From assembly GCA_017378975.1 (NCBI GenBank), contig JAFNXT010000161.1, positions 1-10,275 on the forward strand: a DNA stretch of 10,275 bases. The letters run 5' to 3'. Numbering within the stretch: position 1 is the first letter of the stretch; the number at the start of each line of letters is the position of its first letter. Made by a program: the position numbers and the translations under genes. The DNA is from Oscillospiraceae bacterium (GTDB lineage: Bacteria > Bacillota > Clostridia > Oscillospirales > Oscillospiraceae). Shown here piece by piece: positions 1-5,932 of the stretch. Under the pieces are notes generated by a model that ran no database searches, was not told the DNA's origin, and saw only the letters and a program-made list of their open reading frames with translations.

Positions 1-705
1 GATGGTGGTGATGACCAGGATGTACAGGGTGGTAGGCATCATCTGGGGCCACTTGATCCGCCAGAAGGCCTGCATGGGGGTAGCGCCGTCCACCTCAGCG
101 GCCTCCACCAGAGATTTGTCCACGTTATCCAGAGCGGAGACATACAGCACGATGGGCTGGCCCACGGAGGTGGTCAGCAGGATCAGGATGATACAGCCCA
201 GAGCGTATCTGGGATCGCCCAGCCAGTTGATGCCCTCGTCAAGGATGCCCAGACCGGTGCCGATGTAGTTGAACAGGCCGGAGTAGTTGTTGAACATCCA
301 CTTCCAGACCATGGTGACGGCCACGGAGCCGGTGACCACCGGCAGATAGAAGATACAGCGGAACGCGGAGGTAGCCGCCACAGGCATCCTGCTGATGGCG
401 GAGGCCACCCACAGTGAGAACACGCAGGTGACGGGCACGGAGACCACCACGATGATGACGGTGTTCCACAGGGCGTTCAGGAACTTCTCATCCTGGAACA
501 ACTCCACATAGTTGTTGAAGCCGATGAACACGCTGTCGGCGTTCATGGTGGCATCGAAGAAGCTGGTGTACACGCACATGAACATAGGGTACACCACGAA
601 CAGGACGAAAAACGCCAAAAACGGCAGCAGGAACAGGTAAGAGGTCACCGTCTCACGCATCATGAGCTTGCGGCTCTTGCCCAGGTTATTTTTTCTGTTT
701 GCCAA
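1..705 (-). CDS. Sugar ABC transporter permease (CUT1, MalF-like), C-terminus beyond window
   Basis: This is an inner-membrane permease subunit of a carbohydrate ABC importer. Reading the minus strand from a TTG codon at 705-703 gives 235 uninterrupted residues that run off the left edge; family members are usually about 290 long, so some 50-60 residues are missing. The TTG start is chosen because AGGAGGA lies 5 nt upstream (711-717), whereas the first ATG pair (residues 15-16) has no ribosome binding site. Hydrophobic segments are visible at about residues 23-46, 80-102, 113-133 and 168-190. The EAA loop that docks on the ATPase is well formed at about 201-223 (EAAEVDGATPMQAFWRIKWP). It sits directly downstream of the solute-binding protein, the normal order for these operons. 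Assignment of sialic acid as substrate is inferred from the neighbouring nan genes. The partner permease and ATPase are not in the window. Confidence 0.9.
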   Translation of the reverse strand, partial: MANRKNNLGKSRKLMMRETVTSYLFLLPFLAFFVLFVVYPMFMCVYTSFFDATMNADSVFIGFNNYVELFQDEKFLNALWNTVIIVVVSVPVTCVFSLWVASAISRMPVAATSAFRCIFYLPVVTGSVAVTMVWKWMFNNYSGLFNYIGTGLGILDEGINWLGDPRYALGCIILILLTTSVGQPIVLYVSALDNVDKSLVEAAEVDGATPMQAFWRIKWPQMMPTTLYILVITTI

Positions 706-785
706 GATGATCCTCCTCTCAGATCATAGTTGATAGGAACGCCCCCCAAGAGGCGAAGTCGGCCAGCAAGTCTTCACTGACCAAA

Positions 786-810
786 GCCCCTCCCCTTGGG
801 AGGGAGGGGC
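786..810 (-). terminator. GC-rich stem-loop between binding protein and permease (attenuator-like)
   Basis: A perfect 9-bp stem, GCCCCTCCC (786-794) with GGGAGGGGC (802-810), has a 7-nt loop. On the minus-strand transcript it is followed only by a short TTT, so full termination is unlikely. It lies between the binding-protein stop (844) and the permease start (705). Such hairpins commonly reduce downstream permease expression or protect the 3' end of the binding-protein message; that role is inferred. Confidence 0.6.
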
Positions 811-843
811 GTCAGTTCAGTCAGGATCGTACTTCAGACCGGA

Positions 844-2106
844 TCACTTACCGGCGTGAGCGTTGGCGTTGGCCTCATACTGAGCCACCAGAGTCGGGAT
901 GTCGCCGCCCTCACCGATGTCCTGCAGCATGTTCCACCACTCGGTACGCTGAGCGGCCCAGCCGGGGACCACGTTGTAGTAGTTGCCCATGTACTGCATG
1001 AAGGAGCCGTAGACCTCCTTCAGCTCGTCGCCGGCGTACAGACCGGTGACGGACTTGCGGGTGGACCAGAAGCCGGAAGCCTCGACGGAAGCCTTGGTGT
1101 TCTCGTCAGCCATGAACTTGATGAAGGTCTTGGCAGCCTCGACCTTGGCATCGTCGCCGTTGTTGAACACGCCGAAGCCCCAGATGCCGCCGCACAGCTG
1201 CACATCGTTACCATTCTTGGAGGGGAACGCCATGGGCAGGACCTCGAAGGTATCACCGATGGTCTCCAGGTTGTTGGCGTGGGTCGCACCGTTCCAGCAG
1301 AAGGCCATGGCCAGGTTGCCCTTGGCGAACTCGTTGGCCTCGTCACCGCCGGCCAGAGAGGCGTCGAAGGCGATGCCGTCCATGCCGTTCAGCAGCTCCA
1401 GAGCCTGGATGTTCTCGGCGGAGGACCAGGTGTAAGCGGTGTAGTCAGCGTTGGTGTAGGTACCACCGTACAGGTTGTTGACCAGAGCGCGGGTGCCCTG
1501 ATCGCCGCCCTGACCGGCGCAGAAGACGGCGCCGACGGTCTTGCCGGTGTGGGCATAGACAGCCTCAACGGCCTTGATGAAGTTCTCGGTGGTCCAGGTG
1601 TGGTTCTCGGCATCGATGTACTGCATCGCGCCGGCGGCCTCAAAGACGGTCTTGTTGATGGCCATGCAGTGAGCGGTCATGCACACGGGATACTCGTAGT
1701 ACTTGCCGTTGAGCTTACAGGCGGCCTCGACGGAGGCGTAGGTGTCGGCCTTGACCTCGTCGGTCCACAGGTCGGACAGATCGACCATGACGCCCTTGGC
1801 GCCCCAGTTGGTGACCAGACGCTCGGGGCCTTCCATGATGATGTCGGGAGCGGAGCCGCCCTCGATGGCGGTGTTGACCTTGTCGTCGCCGTCGGCGTAG
1901 GTCAGGTATTCCACAGTCACGGAGATATCGGGGTACTTCTCGTTGAAGGAAGCGATCAGGCCGTCAACGGTGGCCTGGTCGCCCCAGCTGCCGATGGGGT
2001 AGGTCCACAGGGTGATCTCGGTCTTACCGCCGCCGGTGGAGACGGAACAGGCGGCCATGCCCAGGACGAGCGTCAGGGCCAGCAGAGCTGCAATGATCTT
2101 CTTCAT
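844..2106 (-). CDS. Sugar ABC transporter substrate-binding lipoprotein (family 1)
   Basis: This is the extracytoplasmic solute receptor of the ABC importer, 420 aa. The ATG at 2106 is chosen over the longer open frame because it has AGGAGG about 8 nt upstream and begins a classic lipoprotein signal: MKK, a hydrophobic stretch, then GMAAC with the lipidated cysteine at residue 20. The mature part starts with ITLWTYPIGSWGDQ and a VDGLIASFNEKYPDISVTVEY stretch, followed by the APDIIMEGPE region, all typical of family 1 (MalE/UgpB-like) binding proteins; its length is normal. It is the first gene of the transport operon, behind a strong promoter and a putative RpiR operator, and precedes the permease. 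Sialic acid (or ManNAc) as ligand is inferred from the divergent nanE-nanK operon; another amino sugar is possible. Confidence 0.92.
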   Translation of the reverse strand: MKKIIAALLALTLVLGMAACSVSTGGGKTEITLWTYPIGSWGDQATVDGLIASFNEKYPDISVTVEYLTYADGDDKVNTAIEGGSAPDIIMEGPERLVTNWGAKGVMVDLSDLWTDEVKADTYASVEAACKLNGKYYEYPVCMTAHCMAINKTVFEAAGAMQYIDAENHTWTTENFIKAVEAVYAHTGKTVGAVFCAGQGGDQGTRALVNNLYGGTYTNADYTAYTWSSAENIQALELLNGMDGIAFDASLAGGDEANEFAKGNLAMAFCWNGATHANNLETIGDTFEVLPMAFPSKNGNDVQLCGGIWGFGVFNNGDDAKVEAAKTFIKFMADENTKASVEASGFWSTRKSVTGLYAGDELKEVYGSFMQYMGNYYNVVPGWAAQRTEWWNMLQDIGEGGDIPTLVAQYEANANAHAGK

Positions 2107-2170
2107 TTGATTTCCTCCTAATAATGTTTTTTGTTGAAATAGCAAATGGGTACTCGCTTTTTCCATGTTC

Positions 2171-2199
2171 ATTTTATCTATTCTGTACAGGAAAGTCAA
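2171..2199 (-). promoter_or_regulatory. Sigma-A type promoter for the transporter operon
   Basis: On the minus strand, TTGACT (2199-2194) and TAAAAT (2176-2171) are separated by exactly 17 bp, close to consensus. Predicted transcription start is near 2164, giving a leader of about 58 nt before the binding-protein ATG at 2106. The spacer contains the perfect 8-bp palindrome CTGTACAG (2183-2190), which may be incidental. Confidence 0.85.
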
Positions 2200-2209
2200 C
2201 GGCAAGAGA

Positions 2210-2224
2210 TGAAAGTAATTTTCA
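2210..2224. promoter_or_regulatory. Putative RpiR operator, TGAAA-N5-TTTCA
   Basis: The 15-bp palindrome TGAAAGTAATTTTCA lies 10 bp upstream of the transporter -35 box. The same architecture recurs at 3316-3330 in the regulator promoter, and MurR/RpiR proteins bind palindromes as dimers, so this is the likely site of the linked regulator. Its place upstream of -35 would allow activation or repression by looping; the sign of control cannot be read from sequence. Confidence 0.6.
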
Positions 2225-2408
2225 AAACGGGGAAAACGGAAAGTTTCTGTACTGTTGCACAACAAACTGATGCAAGTATCCGTCCCGTATGCTCAGTTTT
2301 TTAGTCATTTTGACCGATCTCCCTCGCCGGAAGCCTCATTTTCGCCCTTTTGACCGAAAATACCCCTTTTTCAGGATCCCCAGCCCCGGGAGACCGCCCA
2401 TCCGGGCC

Positions 2409-3272
2409 TTACAGATGCTTCTCCGCCAGTGCCTCCGCCACTCTGGCCCGGTTGGTCCGCGCAAGGACGATGTTCCTCCGGGCATACTCGGAAAACAGCA
2501 CGTCCAGCAGATACATCTGGGCGATCCGTGCCGCCACACTGCCGGACTGCAGGGGATTCTCGTTGGCACCGCACTGGAGCACCACGTCAGACAGCTCCGC
2601 GCCGGGGGACCGGGGGAACCGGGTGGTCAGGATCACCTTGCCCTTCCTCTTTTTCGCCAGTTGCATGGTCTCTACCATGGCCTTGGTGGATCCGGAATAG
2701 GAGAAAAAGAACAGCACGTCCTCCGGTGCCATCATAGAAGCGGCGATGGCCTGCATATGGGAATCCACCACAGACTGGAACCGGTTGCTGACGGTGGAGA
2801 ACAGATGGGCCGCCTCCTGAGCGATCAGCATGGAGCCGCCCTGTCCCATACAGTAGACCCGGCCCGCCTTCTCCAGCAGATCCGCCCCCCGGACCACTGC
2901 CGCCGGATCCAGGACCGCCATGGTCTGGGCCATGGCCTCGGCCTCGGCGGCGTACAGCTTCCGGCAGATGTCCTCCACGGTATCGCCGTCCTCCAGCTGA
3001 CCCGAGAGAGGATCGTTGGCAGGCTTGAACCGCAGAGAGGCGTTGGCCGCCGCCAGCTTGAAGTCCACGAAGCCCCCGAAGCCCATCCGCCGGCTGAACC
3101 GGGACACCGTGGCCTCCGCCACACCGGCCCCGTCCGCCAGCTGGGAGATGGACAGCCGGGCGATGCCGTCCTGATTGGCGAGGATATGGTCAGCCAGCTT
3201 CTTCTCCGCCGCGGTGAAGGCGTAATACTCGTGGCTGATGATCTCAAATATGTTGTTGTTCTCCAATACCAT
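2409..3272 (-). CDS. MurR/RpiR family transcriptional regulator (HTH + SIS)
   Basis: This is a 287-aa regulator of full family length. The N-terminal winged-helix HTH_6 domain covers about residues 1-77, with the recognition region LSISQLADGAGVAEATVSRF at 40-59. A sugar isomerase (SIS) domain covers about 125-260, with the phosphosugar-binding turns CMGQGGS (141-147) and SYSGSTK (191-197). The ATG at 3272 has AGGAGG 10 nt upstream, slightly long but the best choice. It is divergent from the SGNH-nanE-nanK operon and upstream of the transporter on the same strand, so it is the probable local regulator, sensing a phosphosugar such as ManNAc-6-P or GlcNAc-6-P (inferred from the pathway). An operator-like palindrome inside its own promoter suggests autoregulation. 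It is functionally comparable to NanR of other Firmicutes, but orthology is not proven here. Confidence 0.92.
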   Translation of the reverse strand: MVLENNNIFEIISHEYYAFTAAEKKLADHILANQDGIARLSISQLADGAGVAEATVSRFSRRMGFGGFVDFKLAAANASLRFKPANDPLSGQLEDGDTVEDICRKLYAAEAEAMAQTMAVLDPAAVVRGADLLEKAGRVYCMGQGGSMLIAQEAAHLFSTVSNRFQSVVDSHMQAIAASMMAPEDVLFFFSYSGSTKAMVETMQLAKKRKGKVILTTRFPRSPGAELSDVVLQCGANENPLQSGSVAARIAQMYLLDVLFSEYARRNIVLARTNRARVAEALAEKHL

Positions 3273-3302
3273 GACCGTTCTTCCTCCTTTTTTTGTGAAA
3301 AT

Positions 3303-3331
3303 AGCATAGCATATCTGAAATAATTTTTCAA
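3303..3331 (-). promoter_or_regulatory. Promoter of the RpiR regulator gene
   Basis: On the minus strand, TTGAAA (3331-3326), a 17-bp spacer and TATGCT (3308-3303) form a good promoter, with TG one base ahead of the -10 (extended -10). TATGCT is repeated in an overlapping copy (3313-3308). The putative operator 3316-3330 sits in the spacer and overlaps the -35 box, which would block polymerase when bound. Confidence 0.7.
3316..3330. promoter_or_regulatory. Putative RpiR operator in the divergent promoter region
   Basis: TGAAATAATTTTTCA is a palindrome with the same TGAAA-N5-TTTCA arms as the site at 2210-2224. It overlaps the -35 box and spacer of the regulator promoter and lies about 35 bp upstream of the -35 box of the catabolic operon, so one bound dimer could affect both directions. 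The downstream TTTTTCA at 3338-3344 could be an additional half site. Confidence 0.65.
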
Positions 3332-3344
3332 GACGAATTTTTCA

Positions 3345-3405
3345 TGGTATTTTCCATCATTTTGCGTGACATTTGAGAAAAGACGTGCTATGATGGAAAA
3401 AACCA
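3345..3405. repeat. 16-bp inverted repeat bracketing the catabolic promoter
   Basis: The arm TGGTATTTTCCATCAT (3345-3360) matches, as reverse complement, ATGATGGAAAAAACCA (3390-3405) at 15 of 16 positions, with 29 bp between. The first arm ends just upstream of the -35 box; the second overlaps the -10 box and the expected start point. The arrangement fits a pair of binding sites for one protein or a looped operator. It is different from the TGAAA-N5-TTTCA palindrome. Confidence 0.6.
3366..3394 (+). promoter_or_regulatory. Sigma-A promoter of the catabolic operon
   Basis: GTGACA (3366-3371), a 17-bp spacer and TATGAT (3389-3394) match the consensus at 5 of 6 bases in each box, and TG at 3386-3387 makes an extended -10. 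Transcription would start near 3401, giving a leader of only about 24 nt with AAGGAGG at 3411-3417 ahead of the ATG at 3425. Confidence 0.8.
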
Positions 3406-3424
3406 CCCTGAAGGAGGTCACACC

Positions 3425-4093
3425 ATGAAAAAGCACATCCTCTGCTTCGGCGACTCCAACACCCACGGCTACTGTGCAGAGCCCTGGGACTGTGCCGATG
3501 GCGGCGACCGCTTCAACGAAGACGAACGCTGGACCTGCCTGCTGGCACAGGCTCTGGGCCCGGCGTATCTGGTCACAGAGGAGGGTCTGGGGGGACGGAC
3601 CACGGTGTTCCGGGACCCTCTGACCGAAGGTCTGTGCGGTCTGGACATGATCTCCCCCCTCCTGCTGAGCCATGGCCCCGTGGATCTGCTGATCCTCATG
3701 CTGGGCACCAACGACACCAAGGAGCGTTTCGGCTGTACCGCCGAATGCATCAGCGTGGGCATGGAACGGCTCATCACCAAGGCCATCCATACGGAGGCCT
3801 GGTCCCATGGCCGCCCCAACATCCTGCTGATCGCGCCGCCCCACATCCTCGATGCCATGGATACCGGTCCCTTCGCCGGGGTCATGGGCTCCGGCTGTGT
3901 CCAAAAGTCCCGGGAGCTGGCCCGTTTTTATGAAGCGGTGGCCCGTCGCCGTGGCTGTGCCTTTTTGGACGCTCAGGGTCTGGCCGATCTCAACGCCACC
4001 GACGGCATGCATCTGACACGGAAAGGACATCGCGCTCTGGCCCGCCATCTGGCGGAGCTGGTGCCCGCTCTGGTGGACGCCCATGAAAAGTAA
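3425..4093 (+). CDS. SGNH/GDSL esterase, MsAcT-like; possible sialate O-acetylesterase
   Basis: This is a 222-aa cytoplasmic SGNH hydrolase with no signal peptide. All four family blocks are present: GDSNTHG with nucleophile Ser11, GLGGRTT with the oxyanion glycine near 56, GTND with Asn96, and DGMH with Asp193 and His196 completing the triad. The order and wording (ILCFGDS, RWTxxLAQxLG, EEGLxxRTT, MLGTNDTK) recall the Mycobacterium smegmatis aryl esterase/acyltransferase MsAcT, from memory rather than a search. AAGGAGG lies 7 nt before the ATG. As first gene of an operon with nanE, yhcH and a ROK kinase, its likely job is to remove O-acetyl groups from imported sialic acids, a role filled by NanS in other bacteria. 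That is inference; a general acetyl-sugar esterase is the alternative. It overlaps the next gene by 11 nt. Confidence 0.88.
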   Translation: MKKHILCFGDSNTHGYCAEPWDCADGGDRFNEDERWTCLLAQALGPAYLVTEEGLGGRTTVFRDPLTEGLCGLDMISPLLLSHGPVDLLILMLGTNDTKERFGCTAECISVGMERLITKAIHTEAWSHGRPNILLIAPPHILDAMDTGPFAGVMGSGCVQKSRELARFYEAVARRRGCAFLDAQGLADLNATDGMHLTRKGHRALARHLAELVPALVDAHEK

Positions 4094-4715
4094 CCTCTTC
4101 GACCCCGAGAGCTGGCTGTGGAAGCCCTTCGGGCGGATCGCTGACTTCATCCTGTTGAGTGCGCTGTGGCTGCTGTGCAGTCTGCCGCTGGTGACCGCAG
4201 GCCCCGCCTTCTGCGCCATGTATGACTGCTGTGCCCGGTGCGTGCTGGGCAAGGAGGGCGGCATGACCGCCCGGTTCTTCCGGACCTTCCGCCGGGAGCT
4301 GGGGCTTGGCATAGGCAGTCTGCTCCTCTGGGGCGCGGTGCTGGGTCTGGGTCTGGGGATCCTGCGGACCTTCACCTCCAGCGCCACCGGGACGGATGCC
4401 AACGTGATCCTGGCCTGGGGCATGGCCTTCCTGCTGGCCCTTCTGGTGGGCGTGGCGGCCTGGGTCTTCCCCCTGCTGTCCCGTTTCACCTTCCGCTTCA
4501 CGGATCTTCAGCTCATGTCGGTCCGTCTGGCTCTGGGGCACCTGCCCCGCACCGTGGCGGTGGCGGCAGTGACCGTCGCCTCCGGCTGGCTGTGCCTGCG
4601 GTTCCTGCTGCCGGTGATCATCGTCCCCGGTCTGGGCTGTTTCCTCATCGCCCATCTTCTGGAGCCCGTGTTCAAAACGTACGAGACCGGCAACGCCGGT
4701 GAAGATAATGGATGA
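4083..4715 (+). CDS. YesL/DUF624 family membrane protein
   Basis: This is a 210-aa integral membrane protein of unknown biochemical role. The N-terminal pattern (short amphipathic start, then a first membrane span ending in SLPLVTAGPAFCAMYDC at 33-49) is the hallmark of YesL/DUF624 proteins. Further hydrophobic segments lie at about 77-96, 108-132, 155-172 and 173-193. The ATG lies inside the esterase gene (11-nt overlap) and lacks a strong ribosome binding site, so translation is probably coupled to the upstream gene. YesL-like proteins are regularly found inside ABC-type carbohydrate operons of Firmicutes; a helper role in sugar uptake or membrane assembly is only suspected. Confidence 0.85.
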   Translation: MKSNLFDPESWLWKPFGRIADFILLSALWLLCSLPLVTAGPAFCAMYDCCARCVLGKEGGMTARFFRTFRRELGLGIGSLLLWGAVLGLGLGILRTFTSSATGTDANVILAWGMAFLLALLVGVAAWVFPLLSRFTFRFTDLQLMSVRLALGHLPRTVAVAAVTVASGWLCLRFLLPVIIVPGLGCFLIAHLLEPVFKTYETGNAGEDNG

Positions 4716-4747
4716 CCCCACAAAACTGAAGAAAGAAGGAGATCCCT

Positions 4748-5449
4748 ATGAAAAAGACCCTCAATGAGATCCTGGCCCTGACCAAGGGCTCCATCATCGT
4801 ATCCTGTCAGGCTCTGCCCAGCGAGCCCATGTACTGCCAAGAGATGTCCCTGATGCCCTTCTTCGCCAAAGCCGCCCAGCAGGCCGGAAGCAAGGCCATC
4901 CGCACCAGCAGTGTCCGGGACGTGGTGGCGATCAAGGAAGCCACCGGCCTGCCCGTGATCGGTCTGATCAAGCGCAACTATGAAGGCTTCGACTCCTACA
5001 TCACCCCCACCATGCGGGAGGTGGACGAGCTGGTGGCCGTGGATTCCGACGTGATCGCGCTGGACTGCACCTACATGAAGCGGGGCGACGGCAAGACCAT
5101 CAACGAGTTCCTGAAGGAGATCCGGGACAAATATCCCCACATCGCCCTGATGGCCGACATCTCCACCTTCGAGGAGGGCATCAACGCCTGGCAGTGCGGC
5201 GTGGATCTGGTGGGCACCACCATGAGCGGCTACACCCCCCATTCCCCGAAGACCGAGGGTCCCAACTATGAGCTGGTGTCCCGGCTGGTGGAGGCCCTGC
5301 CCATCCCCGTGATCGCCGAGGGCCGGGTCCATCAGCCCGATCAGGCGAAGAAGATGCTGGATCTGGGAGCCCACGCCGTGGTGGTGGGCGGCGCGATCAC
5401 CCGTCCTCTGGAGATCGCCCAGCGGTTCTTCAAGGCCATCGAGCCCTGA
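4748..5449 (+). CDS. nanE: N-acetylmannosamine-6-phosphate 2-epimerase NanE
   Basis: This 233-aa cytoplasmic TIM-barrel enzyme converts ManNAc-6-P to GlcNAc-6-P in sialic acid catabolism. Family motifs are all present: SCQALP (Gln21), AIRTSS (Arg52), GLIKRNY with the probable catalytic Lys75, LDCT, MADIST (Asp137), VGTTMSGYT, VIAEGR (Glu191) and the C-terminal phosphate-binding VVVGGAITRP. Residue roles are assigned by analogy with characterised bacterial NanE. Length is normal. AAGGAG lies just upstream of the ATG, and a 32-nt gap separates it from the YesL gene. It forms an operon with the YhcH protein and the kinase that makes its substrate. This is the firmest anchor for the sialic acid assignment of the locus. 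Confidence 0.97.
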   Translation: MKKTLNEILALTKGSIIVSCQALPSEPMYCQEMSLMPFFAKAAQQAGSKAIRTSSVRDVVAIKEATGLPVIGLIKRNYEGFDSYITPTMREVDELVAVDSDVIALDCTYMKRGDGKTINEFLKEIRDKYPHIALMADISTFEEGINAWQCGVDLVGTTMSGYTPHSPKTEGPNYELVSRLVEALPIPVIAEGRVHQPDQAKKMLDLGAHAVVVGGAITRPLEIAQRFFKAIEP

Positions 5450-5473
5450 CCCAGCCCAAAGGAGGTACCGGCC

Positions 5474-5923
5474 ATGATCTGCGATACCATCCAAAACGCA
5501 GCCCTGTATCGGGGGCTCCACCCGAATCTGGACACCGCTCTGGATTTCATCCTCACCCATGATCTGCAGGCCCTGCCTCTGGGCCGGACGGAGATCGACG
5601 GCGACCGGGTCTTTCTGAACAAGATGGAAGCCGCCACCCAGCCCGGGGAGCAGAAGCTCTTCGAGGTCCATCACCGCTATATGGACATCCAGATCGATCT
5701 CCGGGGCAGTGAGCGGATCGACACCGGCGATGTCCGGAGCTTCCAGTGCGCCGACTTCTCGGAGCCCAAGGACATCGGCTTCGGTGATGCCCCCACCGTA
5801 GCCTCCTGTGTGCTGAGCCCCGGCACCTTCACCGTGTGCATGGCCGGAGAGCCCCATAAGCCCGGCATCACCGTGGGTCCCGACACCGCTCTGGTCAAAT
5901 GCGTCCTGAAGGTCCAGATTTAG
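5474..5923 (+). CDS. YhcH/YjgK/YiaL family protein (NanQ-like sialic acid anomerase)
   Basis: This is a 149-aa cupin-like protein of the YhcH/YjgK/YiaL (DUF386) family, full length. The characteristic metal-site region EVHHRYMDIQIDLRG covers residues 64-78 (Glu64, His66, His67, Asp71), and GEPHKPG (125-131) supplies another histidine, His128. The E. coli relative NanQ is reported to speed alpha/beta anomer conversion of N-acetylneuraminate and related sugars, so the same role is likely here given the neighbours nanE and the ROK kinase. AAAGGAGG precedes the ATG by 8 nt. The gene begins 24 nt after nanE and ends where the ribosome binding site of the kinase begins, so it is firmly inside the operon. 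Confidence 0.93.
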   Translation: MICDTIQNAALYRGLHPNLDTALDFILTHDLQALPLGRTEIDGDRVFLNKMEAATQPGEQKLFEVHHRYMDIQIDLRGSERIDTGDVRSFQCADFSEPKDIGFGDAPTVASCVLSPGTFTVCMAGEPHKPGITVGPDTALVKCVLKVQI

Positions 5924-5932
5924 GAGGAACAT

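Larger units (their letters stand above)
2107..2408. other. Intergenic region upstream of the binding-protein gene
   Basis: This 302-bp region has no credible gene and is visibly more AT-rich than the flanking genes over 2121-2310. It holds the transporter promoter (2171-2199) and the TGAAA-N5-TTTCA palindrome (2210-2224). Farther upstream are two copies of TTTTGACCGA (2308-2317 and 2348-2357), the second lying largely within an inverted repeat, ATTTTCG-N10-CGAAAAT (2338-2361). I see no convincing intrinsic terminator after the regulator stop at 2409, so some read-through from the regulator into the transporter operon is possible. Confidence 0.6.

Noticed and set aside
796..2121. Long plus-strand open frame (441 codons) opposite the binding protein
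   Set aside because: It is the antisense shadow of a clear lipoprotein gene; its product is a low-complexity Gly/Val/Leu-rich sequence with no recognisable domain and no ribosome binding site.
2239..2250. GAAAGTTTC as a further RpiR operator near the transporter promoter
   Set aside because: It has a 1-bp rather than 5-bp centre and lacks the outer T and A of the TGAAA-N5-TTTCA arms.
2825..4501. Long minus-strand open frame (558 codons) covering the regulator, divergent promoter and esterase
   Set aside because: It crosses two well-supported genes and their divergent promoters in another frame; composition is Arg/Pro/Gly-rich as expected of shadow frames in GC-rich DNA.
4508..5932. Minus-strand open frame (474 codons) opposite nanE and the YhcH gene
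   Set aside because: nanE and the YhcH protein are unmistakable on the plus strand; this frame has His/Gly-rich shadow composition.
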